From: Paenibacillus_E violae
Lineage (GTDB): Bacteria > Bacillota > Bacilli > Paenibacillales > NBRC-103111
Length of the DNA: 64,000 nt
NCBI RefSeq assembly: GCF_032461945.1
Contig: NZ_JAWCUD010000001.1
Location: forward strand, 1,116,001-1,180,000
Direction of reading: 5' to 3'
The translations under genes and the position numbers were made by a program. The number at the start of each line of letters is the position of its first letter. Position 1 is the stretch's first letter. This document shows positions 32,828-41,747 of this stretch, piece by piece. The notes beneath the pieces are model-generated. The model was not told the DNA's origin. It made no database searches and was given only the letters and a program-made list of their open reading frames with translations.

Positions 32828-33322
32828 ATGAATAAAATCGAGCTTTTGCTTCATGGATGGGATAGCTGCTATGAGAATGAGGATTGGTATCCGCCGCTTA
32901 CGGATGCCCTCAAAGGTTTGACTGCCGAGCAGGCCAACTGGCGGCCGGAAGGCGAGTATGTGAATACGATTGCCGAGAATTTGAATCATTTAATTTTTTA
33001 TAAAGAACGATTGTTGTATCGAATGACTGGAGCAGAGTCCGAATATCCGGATATGACGAATGATGATACGTTTGTTGTGGCATCTACTTCAGATGAGACA
33101 TGGGAGGCAACTTTGGCTCGTTTGCAAGCTGTTCATCAAGGTATTCGGGATCGGATCGCGCAGTGGGAGGAGCATGATTTTGAATATGTGTATCCGAATC
33201 GTTCGCAATCCGTTGGGCGTTGGGTGAACAGTCTGATTATGCATGATGCCTATCACACAGGACAGATCATGTTTATCCGGAAGCTGCAGGGATCTTGGCC
33301 ATCCCGTCGTTCTTTTGAATAA
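32828..33322 (+). CDS. DinB-family putative metal-dependent hydrolase
   Basis: 164 residues, a four-helix DinB/YfiT-type fold. The likely metal histidines are in LNHLIFYKERL and MHDAYHTGQIMFIRKLQG, with the HDAYHTGQ signature. Relatives are thiol-transferases (bacillithiol or mycothiol S-transferases) or of unknown function. ATG 32828 is preceded by AGGAGG; the frame continues upstream to 32780 without a ribosome site. A terminator follows. Confidence 0.85.
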   Translation: MNKIELLLHGWDSCYENEDWYPPLTDALKGLTAEQANWRPEGEYVNTIAENLNHLIFYKERLLYRMTGAESEYPDMTNDDTFVVASTSDETWEATLARLQAVHQGIRDRIAQWEEHDFEYVYPNRSQSVGRWVNSLIMHDAYHTGQIMFIRKLQGSWPSRRSFE

Positions 33323-33339
33323 AAAATGAGAGGTGCGAG

Positions 33340-33370
33340 GCTTGACGGAGTTTGACTGGTCAAGCTTTTT
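33340..33370 (+). terminator. intrinsic terminator
   Basis: GCTTGAC and GTCAAGC form a perfect 7-bp stem with a 12-base loop, followed by TTTTT. Confidence 0.8.
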
Positions 33371-33445
33371 CGCTGTTTATAGAGGGATTTGCCGTTTTAT
33401 TTCGAATAAAGAAAATAACTGATTGTAAGGAGGTCTCATCGAGAC

Positions 33446-34570
33446 ATGAACATGGATATGGCATTGCCGCAAGCGGCTCCAGAACAACTAGGGATAAATG
33501 GTGATAAATTACAACTTGCTTTCCAATTGTTGGATCGTGAAGAGGAAGCCGGTGAAATACCAGGTGGCGTGGCCATCGTGGGTCGAAAAGGGACTATCGT
33601 AGGAACGTATGCCGTTGGTCACTCGATTATTTCGGACGATACGCAGCTAAAGGTAACGGAAGATACGATTTATGACTGTGCTTCTTTGACCAAAGTAATG
33701 GCGACACTTCCCTTGATTATGCAGCTGATCGATCGTGGCGAGCTGCGCCTCAGAGACCCGATCACCCGGTTCTTCCCTGAATTCTCAGGGAATGGGAAGG
33801 AAGAGGTGACGGTGAAACATCTATTGTCTCACACGTCCGGGCTGCAGGCTTTCAAGGATTTGCATTCTCATGGCTGGACGCCTGAGCAGATTAAGGCTGC
33901 CGTTCTCGGAGAGGGTTTGAGCCATTCTTGCGGCAGCAGTTATGCGTACAGTGATTTTAACTATATCATTCTTGGTGAATTGGCTGCGAAGCTGTTTAGC
34001 ATGCCGCTAGATGAGGCCGCTAACCGATATGTGTTTGAACCGCTGGGGATGCACGATACGGGTTATTGTCCGGCGAAAGAATTGCAGTCGCGAATAGCGG
34101 CAACGGAGTTCATGGACGGCGCTTATCGATGGGGCGAGGTGCATGACGAGAACGCTTGGGCAATGGGGGGCGTCAGCGGGCATGCCGGTGTTTTCTCGAC
34201 GGCGAGGGATGTTGCGAAATATGCGGCCATGTGGCTGAACCATGGGAAGCCTGCTGCAGACGGCCTTGGCCATGTTCTGTCAAGTGCATCCGTAGCAGCA
34301 GCCACTCGTAGCTACACGGAAGACAAGGTAAATGCTAGCCGTGGCCTTGGTTGGGTGCTGAAGGGGGATGTCTGGGACGCTTCGGGGGATTTGTTTTCCT
34401 CGCAAAGCTACGGGCACACGGGGTTCACAGGGACCAGCGTATGGATGGATCCCCAAAGCAGCGTTTTCGCCGTATTATTGACCAACCGTGTGCACTTTGG
34501 ACGCGAGAAATCTGTCGTACGGCTGAGGGATTGCTTTCATAATGCCATTGCCGCATCGATTGAACCCTAA
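33446..34570 (+). CDS. serine hydrolase of the class C beta-lactamase family
   Basis: 374 residues. The nucleophile motif SLTK is at residues 80-83, the second motif is YSDFN at about 168 (Tyr in place, with Asp instead of the usual Asn at the third position), and HTG lies in YGHTGFTGTS. No signal peptide is present, so it is cytoplasmic. Such proteins include esterases, D-aminopeptidases and transesterases; a true beta-lactamase is unlikely without export. ATG follows AAGGAGGT. Confidence 0.88.
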   Translation: MNMDMALPQAAPEQLGINGDKLQLAFQLLDREEEAGEIPGGVAIVGRKGTIVGTYAVGHSIISDDTQLKVTEDTIYDCASLTKVMATLPLIMQLIDRGELRLRDPITRFFPEFSGNGKEEVTVKHLLSHTSGLQAFKDLHSHGWTPEQIKAAVLGEGLSHSCGSSYAYSDFNYIILGELAAKLFSMPLDEAANRYVFEPLGMHDTGYCPAKELQSRIAATEFMDGAYRWGEVHDENAWAMGGVSGHAGVFSTARDVAKYAAMWLNHGKPAADGLGHVLSSASVAAATRSYTEDKVNASRGLGWVLKGDVWDASGDLFSSQSYGHTGFTGTSVWMDPQSSVFAVLLTNRVHFGREKSVVRLRDCFHNAIAASIEP

Positions 34571-34678
34571 AGGTGGAAAAAGTACCAGATGAGGTGGAAT
34601 CGCTTCATTGCTAAGGGTTTAGCGCTGCTTGATAATGAGGATAGGAAGTAAATCTCATTGTTGGGGGAGCGAATCGCC

Positions 34679-35461
34679 ATGCGTAACGTCCACACAGGTC
34701 ACCAGGTCCACATCACATCTGAGCAGATGAAGCATTATCAGGAACAAGGCTATATCATTTTTGAAAGTCTCTTTTCAGAAGAAGAGATGGATCGTATTTG
34801 CGGTATCATTGACGGCTTCGACGAAGCCTCAGAGAAAGCCTTGCGCGCGAAAGGCAAGGAATTCATCAGCAGATCAGGTCAAATTAATTTTACTGCAAAT
34901 TTGAATTTCCTAAGCGCAGAGCTGCAGCAATTTATTGCAGATCAGCGTTTTGTTGATATTACGACTACAATACTGGGACCCGACATCAAGCTGTACTGGG
35001 ATCAGTCCGTGTACAAACGTCCGGAAGCAGACAAAGACTTTCCATGGCATCAAGATAACGGATATGTACCGACGGAGCCGATCCACTATGTCACATGTTG
35101 GCTAGCGCTTGAAGACGCTACGGTGGATAACGGCTGTATCTGGGTTCAGCCACGTACGCACTTGGATGGTTTTGTGGAGCATGTGAAAACAGATCTCGGC
35201 TGGGTTTGTTATTTTGGAGAAGAAAAAGGCATACCGGTTGAATTAAAAAAAGGCAGCATGGTTGTCTTCCATTCCTTGCTCTTCCATCGCAGTACGCCAA
35301 ACTTGAGCAAAACGCAGACACGCAAAGGTTATGTGGTGCAGTACTCGGTGGACGGATCTTTTAACCCGAATACTGGTCAATTATTCAAGAACGGACCGCT
35401 GATTGCAAAAGACGGGAAGTCTGCGTATGAAGGTTTTGTAACTAGAGAGAATTGTTCTTAG
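34679..35461 (+). CDS. phytanoyl-CoA dioxygenase (PhyH)-family Fe(II)/2-oxoglutarate oxygenase
   Basis: 260 residues. The iron triad is His124 and Asp126 (PWHQDNG) and distal His213 (LLFHRSTPN), with an arginine near 225 for 2-oxoglutarate. The family hydroxylates diverse small molecules; the substrate here is unknown. ATG 34679 has GGGGGAG nine bases before it. An AraC regulator follows 56 bases downstream in the same direction and probably controls it. Confidence 0.9.
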   Translation: MRNVHTGHQVHITSEQMKHYQEQGYIIFESLFSEEEMDRICGIIDGFDEASEKALRAKGKEFISRSGQINFTANLNFLSAELQQFIADQRFVDITTTILGPDIKLYWDQSVYKRPEADKDFPWHQDNGYVPTEPIHYVTCWLALEDATVDNGCIWVQPRTHLDGFVEHVKTDLGWVCYFGEEKGIPVELKKGSMVVFHSLLFHRSTPNLSKTQTRKGYVVQYSVDGSFNPNTGQLFKNGPLIAKDGKSAYEGFVTRENCS

Positions 35462-35517
35462 TGATTCTAGGCAATACACGGGAAATCGGTTAAGTTGAAC
35501 ATATGAGGTGATTGTCA

Positions 35518-36369
35518 ATGTCGACGAAACCGCCCGAATGGGTAGAAGGACCGTGGTCCGTTCAGCTGCATAGCGTGAATCGGTCGCCGTATGTCAAGCT
35601 TCACATGGAAAATCGTAGTTTTCCGAATTGGATCATTAGTTATGTGAAAACCGGCCATGTCACGACAGGCACAGGAGGCGAAACCCATACGGCGAAAGCG
35701 GGTGATGTGATGCTTCATCCGCCTGGGCTGCCTTTTTCGGAGCATGCGAATGTTGGCGGTGTTCACTTATGGATGCAGGTTAGCATTCTGTGTTCCCATC
35801 AATTCGACCTCCTGATGCTCTATCGCGTTTCACCGGTTATTACCCTGCCTGAGCCTGGCCGTTATGAGGCTGTATTCACCAAATTGCTTGCCGATTGGGG
35901 AAATCGGGAGCTGTCTTTTCGTGATTTGAAACTCACAACTGCGATGCTGCAGCTAACGGAAATGATTCTAACCGGTTGGGAAAAAGCAGGAAATCCGGAG
36001 CGTTCAAGCGCATACAGCTCACCTGGCGATCGCTTCGCCCGGTTAATTGGACAAATGTCCATGCGGCTGGAAGAGAAGCTGACCAGAGAGGAACTTGCTT
36101 CGCTAGTTTGTCTGAGTGCGAACTATATGGACAGAGCGTTTCAGCAGCAGTTTGGACTAACCCCCATGCAAATGCTTCGAGATATGCGTCTTAAGCGTTC
36201 CAAGCAGCTGCTCGAAATGAGCGAAGAGACGCTGGAATCTATTGCTGCGCAATGTGGATTCACGGATGCGTCCTATTTATGCAAACAATTTAAGAAAGAG
36301 TACGGTGTTCTTCCTGGGGAATATCGCGAGTCTGTCCGATACAAACAATTCGAAAATGTGTATGGTTAA
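35518..36369 (+). CDS. AraC-family transcriptional regulator
   Basis: 283 residues. The N-terminal cupin-like sensor has GDVMLHPPGLPFSEHA. The C-terminal double helix-turn-helix covers about residues 185-280: REELASLVCLSANYMDRAFQ, then ESIAAQCGFTDASYLCKQFK with KEYGVLPGEYR. ATG 35518 follows GAGGTGA. It lies directly behind the PhyH-family oxygenase, a common pairing in Paenibacillus-like genomes for uptake and processing loci; target genes are not proven. Confidence 0.92.
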   Translation: MSTKPPEWVEGPWSVQLHSVNRSPYVKLHMENRSFPNWIISYVKTGHVTTGTGGETHTAKAGDVMLHPPGLPFSEHANVGGVHLWMQVSILCSHQFDLLMLYRVSPVITLPEPGRYEAVFTKLLADWGNRELSFRDLKLTTAMLQLTEMILTGWEKAGNPERSSAYSSPGDRFARLIGQMSMRLEEKLTREELASLVCLSANYMDRAFQQQFGLTPMQMLRDMRLKRSKQLLEMSEETLESIAAQCGFTDASYLCKQFKKEYGVLPGEYRESVRYKQFENVYG

Positions 36370-36378
36370 GGTGAATTC

Positions 36379-37380
36379 ATGCAGGAACAACTAGATGAGC
36401 TGGTTCGTTATTATTTTGAGGAAGCTGATTATGAGATGGAAGCCGTTCCGTTTGGACTTACCAATTTAACAAAAATAGTGAAGTTAAACGACCGAAGATA
36501 TGTCCTCCGTATCTATAATCGACATACGAAACATGTAGAGGGCATCGAGTTGGAATCAAGGACGACATCATTTTTGGTGAACAGAGAGCTGACTTTTCAA
36601 GTGCCAGAATTTCTTCCAACTTTAAGTGGGGACGATTATGTTCGATTGTCTGACGGAAGCTTAGGCGCTGTTGTCGTCTTTCTTGAAGGCACGAATCACG
36701 TGCTTGCAAATGTCCATGATGCTGCTGAATTCGGACGTGTTGTTGGTGAAATGAGCCAGGGACTCCAACAATTCGATAGAAGTGGGCTCGATTATCAAGG
36801 CATATCATTTTTGGATTTTTACAATCTTCATCCGCTTGCGGATCAAAGCGCTGTTGACGCTTTTATCGAAAATCCATCGTTTCATATTCCAGAAGCTTCC
36901 TTGAATTTTTATAGAGCCAAGGTCGAATCCGTGGAAAACAGTGTCAGGGAGATAAAAAAACTTCCTATTCAGCTTGTTCACCATGATTTGTTAATATTTA
37001 ATTTGTTAGCTCAAAACAACCGCATTTGCAGCGTATTGGATTTTGATTTTATATCGGTGGATACGAGCTTTCTGGAGTTTGCGATTTGCTTGAATCATCT
37101 TTTACAGATGTCGAATGGTTCAATTGAGATGGCGGAGGCTTTTGTAAAAAGGTATTCAGCTTATAAAACGCACAGCGTGCAAGAGATTGAACAACTGCGG
37201 AATTTAACTCAGCTCTATCATGTCGCTGTGCTGCACATCTATATCGGCCAGCATTATGCGGGCATCGACATCCAACATAACTTCACCTACATTTTGAATC
37301 AATTCATACATAGAGATACGTGGTTAATGGAGCATGGCAAAACTATTGAGCGGATGCTGATAGCTTATATTGTTGGGTGA
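36379..37380 (+). CDS. APH-fold phosphotransferase (homoserine-kinase-II-like)
   Basis: 333 residues, aminoglycoside-phosphotransferase/choline-kinase fold. The N-terminal nucleotide part has YVLRIYNRHTKHVEGIELE; the catalytic loop is VHHDLLIFNLL (His-x-Asp...Asn) and the metal motif is VLDFDFISVD. The substrate is unknown; amino alcohols, sugars or antibiotics are all possible. It begins nine bases after the AraC gene, so co-transcription is likely. Confidence 0.87.
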   Translation: MQEQLDELVRYYFEEADYEMEAVPFGLTNLTKIVKLNDRRYVLRIYNRHTKHVEGIELESRTTSFLVNRELTFQVPEFLPTLSGDDYVRLSDGSLGAVVVFLEGTNHVLANVHDAAEFGRVVGEMSQGLQQFDRSGLDYQGISFLDFYNLHPLADQSAVDAFIENPSFHIPEASLNFYRAKVESVENSVREIKKLPIQLVHHDLLIFNLLAQNNRICSVLDFDFISVDTSFLEFAICLNHLLQMSNGSIEMAEAFVKRYSAYKTHSVQEIEQLRNLTQLYHVAVLHIYIGQHYAGIDIQHNFTYILNQFIHRDTWLMEHGKTIERMLIAYIVG

Positions 37381-37504
37381 AGGTCATCAGAGCGAGGATT
37401 AACTGGAAATTGCTATCTATTCCAGATTTATCTGAGGAATTCCACAAATTAGCGGTAATATGTACCGTTAACTTAAAGATTCAGTCGCATAGTTTCAAAA
37501 AAAA

Positions 37505-37540
37505 AGGCTATCCCTCAGTCAGTGGTGACTTTGGGACAGC
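37505..37540 (-). terminator. terminator of the aldo/keto reductase gene
   Basis: GGCTATCCC and GGGACAGCC pair with one mismatch; eight A at 37497-37504 supply the T run on the minus strand. It may also stop transcription from the phosphotransferase side. Confidence 0.8.
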
Positions 37541-37550
37541 CCTTATTTTA

Positions 37551-38531
37551 TTACCAGGCGTAAGCCCGTGGAGCATCTCCGCCGGGTCCCGGGAAGATTT
37601 CATCCAACTTGCTTAATGTGGATTCATCGAGTTGGATGTCAACCACACGTAACGTATTTTCGAATTGTTCCAACGTACGAGGTCCGATAATCGGTGCCGT
37701 CATGGCCGGATGAACGAGGGTCCAAGCCAAGGCTACATTCGCTTCGCTCTCGCCGAGTTCCTTGCATAATGCGGAGAAGGCTTCCAGTTTGGCGCGATGT
37801 TTTTCAACACGCTCAGGGTTGCTCGCGCGCTTCGAGCCCGTGACTGGATTTAATGCGTTACCACCGAGCAGACCGCCATCGAGCGGACTCCAAGCGATAA
37901 CGCCAATACCCAGCTCTTCAGCGGCTGGAAGGACTTCCAGCTCAGGCAATCTGCAAAGTAAGCTGTATTTATGCTGCTCCGACACAAGGCCAAGGAGATG
38001 ACGGGATTTGGCTTCATATTGCGATTTCACCAGATCGCGCCCGGCGAAGTTGCTGGAGCCCACGTAGCCGATTTTGCCTTGGTACACAGGAACTTGAAAA
38101 GCTTCCCAGAGCTCATCCCAAGATACATTACGATCTACGTGATGCATCTGGTACAACTCGATATGATCGGTTTGAAGACGGCGTAAGGAAGCGTCCAGGT
38201 GACGACGTAGCTTATAAGCGGATAACCCGCCTTCACGGTTCGGTCCATCGTTAGCGTCATGCATATCACCGTAGAATTTGGTGGCGATAACGGTCTTCTC
38301 ACGGCGATTGCCGCCTTGAGCGAACCATCGGCCAATAATCTCCTCGGTGCGGCCTGAATTTTCGCCCCATCCATAAATGTTGGCTGTATCAAAAAAGTTG
38401 ATTCCGGCATCTAGAGCAGCATCCATGATGCGAAAAGCTTCTTGTTCATCGGTATCTACACCGAAGTTCATCGTTCCCAAGCACAATTGGCTTACTTTTA
38501 AGCCTGAACGTCCCAAATAACTATATTTCAT
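37551..38531 (-). CDS. aldo/keto reductase
   Basis: 326 residues, an NADPH-dependent (alpha/beta)8 oxidoreductase. The opening YSYLGRSGLKVSQLCLGTMNF, the catalytic FFDTANIYGWGENSG (Asp, Tyr), Lys in KTVIATKFYG and YQMHHVD (His) are typical of the YghZ/Tas group. The carbonyl substrate is unknown. ATG (complement of 38529-38531) follows GGAGGAG; an upstream start at 38594 has no such site. Its terminator lies at 37505-37540. Confidence 0.93.
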   Translation of the reverse strand: MKYSYLGRSGLKVSQLCLGTMNFGVDTDEQEAFRIMDAALDAGINFFDTANIYGWGENSGRTEEIIGRWFAQGGNRREKTVIATKFYGDMHDANDGPNREGGLSAYKLRRHLDASLRRLQTDHIELYQMHHVDRNVSWDELWEAFQVPVYQGKIGYVGSSNFAGRDLVKSQYEAKSRHLLGLVSEQHKYSLLCRLPELEVLPAAEELGIGVIAWSPLDGGLLGGNALNPVTGSKRASNPERVEKHRAKLEAFSALCKELGESEANVALAWTLVHPAMTAPIIGPRTLEQFENTLRVVDIQLDESTLSKLDEIFPGPGGDAPRAYAW

Positions 38532-38749
38532 CGTAATCTCCTCCACAAAAGTTAAGGTTGGGCAAAGCTTGTTCTTATCCACCACTCCCATCATACTAGA
38601 TTCTCAGAGGGGGCAGAAGTACGCACTTTTCTTTTATTTAGTAGACATTGTGATACCTACTCACTTAAAGGTAAGCGCTTATTTGTAGCCGTAATTTAGC
38701 AATAATGCTATGATGGGAAAGTTACCTATTACGGAATGAAGGTGTAGAA

Positions 38750-39169
38750 ATGAGTACATTAACAAAAGCAATTCTACTAGCAGCCAAAGCGCACGACGGT
38801 CAAACTGATAAGGGCGGAAATCCTTACATTTTGCATCCCATTCGATTAGCAAGTAAAGCCAAAACGACGGAAGAATCCATTGTAGCTGTCTTACACGATG
38901 TCGTTGAGGATTCAAATATGACCTTATTTGATCTGAAAAACGAAGGATTTAGTTCAAACGTCATTGCAGCTCTGGATTGCCTGACTAGGAGAGCGGATGA
39001 AAGCTATGAAGGATTTATTAAACGAATTAAACTAAACCCGCTTGCCTCGAAGGTGAAGCTTCTGGATCTGGAAGATAACTGCGATATGAGCCGAATTCCG
39101 CAGCCCTCAGAAGCTGATTATGCAAGAATTGATAGGTACAAAAAAGCGATAGCTGAGCTCAAGTTTTAG
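38750..39169 (+). CDS. small HD-domain hydrolase of the SpoT/MESH1 type
   Basis: 139 residues, a stand-alone HD domain. The manganese ligands are visible: His in AAKAHDGQ, the HD pair in VLHDVVED, and Asp in KLLDLEDNCDM; YILHPIRLA is also conserved. This layout is that of small alarmone hydrolases, which remove the 3'-pyrophosphate of (p)ppGpp. The synthetase half is absent. Activity on ppGpp is inferred from the fold. ATG lies downstream of a GGTGTAG stretch; a terminator follows. Confidence 0.85.
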   Translation: MSTLTKAILLAAKAHDGQTDKGGNPYILHPIRLASKAKTTEESIVAVLHDVVEDSNMTLFDLKNEGFSSNVIAALDCLTRRADESYEGFIKRIKLNPLASKVKLLDLEDNCDMSRIPQPSEADYARIDRYKKAIAELKF

Positions 39170-39179
39170 ATGCGCAGAG

Positions 39180-39214
39180 CACTCCATTCCATTGGGAATG
39201 CGAGTGTTTTTTTT
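39180..39214 (+). terminator. intrinsic terminator
   Basis: CACTCCATTCC pairs with GGAATGCGAGTG (one bulged base), then eight T. Confidence 0.85.
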
Positions 39215-39287
39215 GTCTTTTTTTGTCGTAAAAAGAAATAAAAATTCACTATGTTATTTGTGCAATAAAATAAAGTTTCAAAATCTA

Positions 39288-39316
39288 TTGACCCTCCAAT
39301 TCTTTTTCAATAGTAT
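39288..39316 (+). promoter_or_regulatory. promoter of the membrane AraC regulator
   Basis: TTGACC (39288-39293), 17 bases and TAGTAT (39311-39316); the start codon is 67 bases further on. The region is AT-rich. Confidence 0.6.
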
Positions 39317-39383
39317 AAAAACAAATAGTCATTCTAATGATTGGAAAGAAGGATGACAACTTAACAGGGGAGGGGCGATCGAG

Positions 39384-41561
39384 ATGGCCATTTCTAAGGT
39401 GCATAAGTTCCGATTAGCCCTTTTTTGGCGGCTTTTCACCAACTATTTCATTGTGATTTTGATTCCTGTTATTGTCGCCAGTATCCTTGCTCATGTGCTT
39501 GCCGTCCGCACGATTGAGAAAGATGCCGAAAAGCTCAATGATGTCGTGATCAGCCATTTTTCCAAGCAAACCGATACAGCCTTAGATTCACTCAAAACCA
39601 ATATGATCAACATGCTCAGTTCATCTAATGTAACAGGTCTGCTAAGGGTTGTTGACGATTCAAGGGAAAATCAGCAGCGCTCGGATCAGTTTCATGCCCT
39701 CAGAGAGCAGTTAATGAAGCTTCAGTCGGATAAATTGGTGTCTAAGGTTTTTTTATATTTTGCCAATCATGACCTGGTAGCGGATGTCGACATTTATACG
39801 GACAAATCGTACTACTTTACGATGACTTATCCGCTTGATGAGCAGCAGAAGGCTGAATATCTCGCCCATTTTACAGGTAAAAAAATGATGGATATCATAG
39901 ACTCGAGTACGCTCGGCATGTCAGCCGTTATGAGTTATCCGTTTAATACGGAAACTCCGGAAGTTTATTTGGTCGTGCATTTTGATCAGGACAAATTGAA
40001 AGAACAAATTTCAATCCCTGAGAAGTGGGTCACAGGTACGGCGATTGCTACTAGCCAGGGCGAAATTTTGAATCAGACCAGCCTGACGGATAAAGAGGTT
40101 AAAGCGGTGCTGGAGCATACGCGCTCGAAGGTTATTGAATCTCAATTCCTTGTCACAGATGAAATCGCCATGTCACTTGTGAAATCCCGGTTCAACGATG
40201 CTTGGTATTACGTGACCATCGCCGATCTTCGTACCTTGATGAAACCCGCTTATATGACAAGGTTGATTAGCTGGGGATTTCTAGTCTTTTTTCTCGTTGT
40301 GGGCAGCGTTGTGTCGTATTATTTAAGCCGTCGGTTGTATCGGCCGATTCAAGAAATATCCAATGAAAATAAAGAGCTGTCACAGCGAATGAACGGCATG
40401 TTCCCCTTGATGCAGGAGCTTTTTATCACCAAAATTTTGCAAGGGGAATATCAAGACGAGCTGTCCATCGCTTATTATGCGAAGGAAATTGATTTTACCT
40501 ATGACAAGCAGGCTATGCGCACGGTGCTGTGCATTGCTTTTCACTACAACTCGGAGGTGTATGACCGGCTGTCGGAGACGACGAAGTCTTTCATGTTCGT
40601 GGAGATCAAAGAATTGATTCGCAAATCCACCCCATCCATGGTCTGGCTATGTCAAACGAAACCGGATGTGTTAGCCTGCGTGGTTACCCATGATTCGTTC
40701 CTGCATTTAGGTGCGGAAGAGGCTGCGGACATTACGAAATTGGTGCTGGAGTCATACAGCCAATATTTCAAAGCAACGATCGGCATCGGGAAAACCGTGA
40801 ACGCCGCAGAAGAGCTGCATGAATCGTATGAGCAAGCGTTAGCTGTCCTGCAGAATCGTGGATTGGATGCCGATGTGGAAATATGCCGCGGACCGCTTGT
40901 AGGGGAACGTACGCAGTGGGAAAGCTTTTTATCCGTCCAGGAAGTGAACCGAATTTTCAATCAGCACAAAACCAAGGAATATGAGCGATTGTTGGAGTCA
41001 GTGCGTGAGAAGCTAGAGGAGGGGAAACTTAAACAAGCAACCGCTATGCAGGTCAAATATTTAAGTACGGACGTGCTGAATACATGGATTCGTGCGGTAG
41101 AAACCGAGCACAACGATTTTAATGTGCCATTTTTTTCCGGCTTGTACGATCGGCTGCATAGTTGTATGACGTGGGATGAATTGGATCAATGTTTCTCTGA
41201 CATTCATGGCGTTTTATTCCGAACGGAAGAACCCGATCAGCGCACACAGCAGTTTTCGGAGATTCTGGATTATATTCATGAGCATTATAACGAGGAGCTT
41301 TCGATTGAATATTTTGCAGGGCTGCTCAACATGTCGAACGGGCATTTCAGCCGAACGTTTAAAGAGGCGGTGGGCGAGAAGTATGTGGAGTACATTGCCA
41401 AATACAGGCTTATGAAAGCGAAGCAATTATTGCTGGAGACTGATATGAAAATCGATGACATCGCGGAGAAAGTGGGTTACTGGGGCCGTAATTCGTTTAT
41501 TCGAACTTTTCGCAAATACGAAGGCATCACACCGGCGAAATATCGCACGATGCATCATTAA
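39384..41561 (+). CDS. membrane-bound AraC-type regulator (YesS-like)
   Basis: 725 residues. Two membrane segments (about 13-35 and 294-314) bracket an outside sensor domain of about 260 residues. A cytoplasmic region (about 330-620) with a GGDEF-like or linker fold follows, and the C terminus is an AraC double helix-turn-helix (SIEYFAGLLNMSNGHFSRTF and KIDDIAEKVGYWGRNSFIRT). Such one-component sensors detect a saccharide outside and activate adjacent transport genes. It sits directly upstream of a permease-permease-lipoprotein operon. ATG has GGGGCGAT-type weak spacing. Confidence 0.92.
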   Translation: MAISKVHKFRLALFWRLFTNYFIVILIPVIVASILAHVLAVRTIEKDAEKLNDVVISHFSKQTDTALDSLKTNMINMLSSSNVTGLLRVVDDSRENQQRSDQFHALREQLMKLQSDKLVSKVFLYFANHDLVADVDIYTDKSYYFTMTYPLDEQQKAEYLAHFTGKKMMDIIDSSTLGMSAVMSYPFNTETPEVYLVVHFDQDKLKEQISIPEKWVTGTAIATSQGEILNQTSLTDKEVKAVLEHTRSKVIESQFLVTDEIAMSLVKSRFNDAWYYVTIADLRTLMKPAYMTRLISWGFLVFFLVVGSVVSYYLSRRLYRPIQEISNENKELSQRMNGMFPLMQELFITKILQGEYQDELSIAYYAKEIDFTYDKQAMRTVLCIAFHYNSEVYDRLSETTKSFMFVEIKELIRKSTPSMVWLCQTKPDVLACVVTHDSFLHLGAEEAADITKLVLESYSQYFKATIGIGKTVNAAEELHESYEQALAVLQNRGLDADVEICRGPLVGERTQWESFLSVQEVNRIFNQHKTKEYERLLESVREKLEEGKLKQATAMQVKYLSTDVLNTWIRAVETEHNDFNVPFFSGLYDRLHSCMTWDELDQCFSDIHGVLFRTEEPDQRTQQFSEILDYIHEHYNEELSIEYFAGLLNMSNGHFSRTFKEAVGEKYVEYIAKYRLMKAKQLLLETDMKIDDIAEKVGYWGRNSFIRTFRKYEGITPAKYRTMHH

Positions 41562-41567
41562 GGATGG

Positions 41568-41600
41568 AGACTTCATTTTTTCCGAAGTCTCTATTTTTTC
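41568..41600 (+). terminator. intrinsic terminator
   Basis: GAGACTTC and GAAGTCTC form a perfect 8-bp stem, followed by TATTTTTT. It separates the regulator from the transport operon. Confidence 0.87.
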
Positions 41601-41610
41601 TTCCAGCACC

Positions 41611-41708
41611 GAGAAACCGCCGAGAAACCGCATAAAATCGGGCTTGTAAAAAAAGAGACACAAGGTAATTATGCGATCTTTACGCGAATGCCCCGCTCTC
41701 TGTATAGT
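41611..41708 (+). promoter_or_regulatory. tandem 11-bp repeat and candidate promoters of the transport operon
   Basis: CGAGAAACCGC occurs twice head to tail (41611-41621 and 41622-41632). An 11-base period is about one helical turn, as for the two halves of an AraC-type site. Candidate promoters downstream are TTGTAA-17-AATTAT (41644-41672) and TTTACG-18-TATAGT (41679-41708). Binding by the YesS-like protein is inferred. Confidence 0.55.
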
Positions 41709-41747
41709 AAGGCCATCAACTTCCGAAAGGAGGAGGGGGGAGGCAGT

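Noticed and set aside
33446..34570. Antibiotic-resistance beta-lactamase
   Set aside because: No signal peptide, and the second motif has Asp in place of the usual Asn; a general serine hydrolase is likelier.
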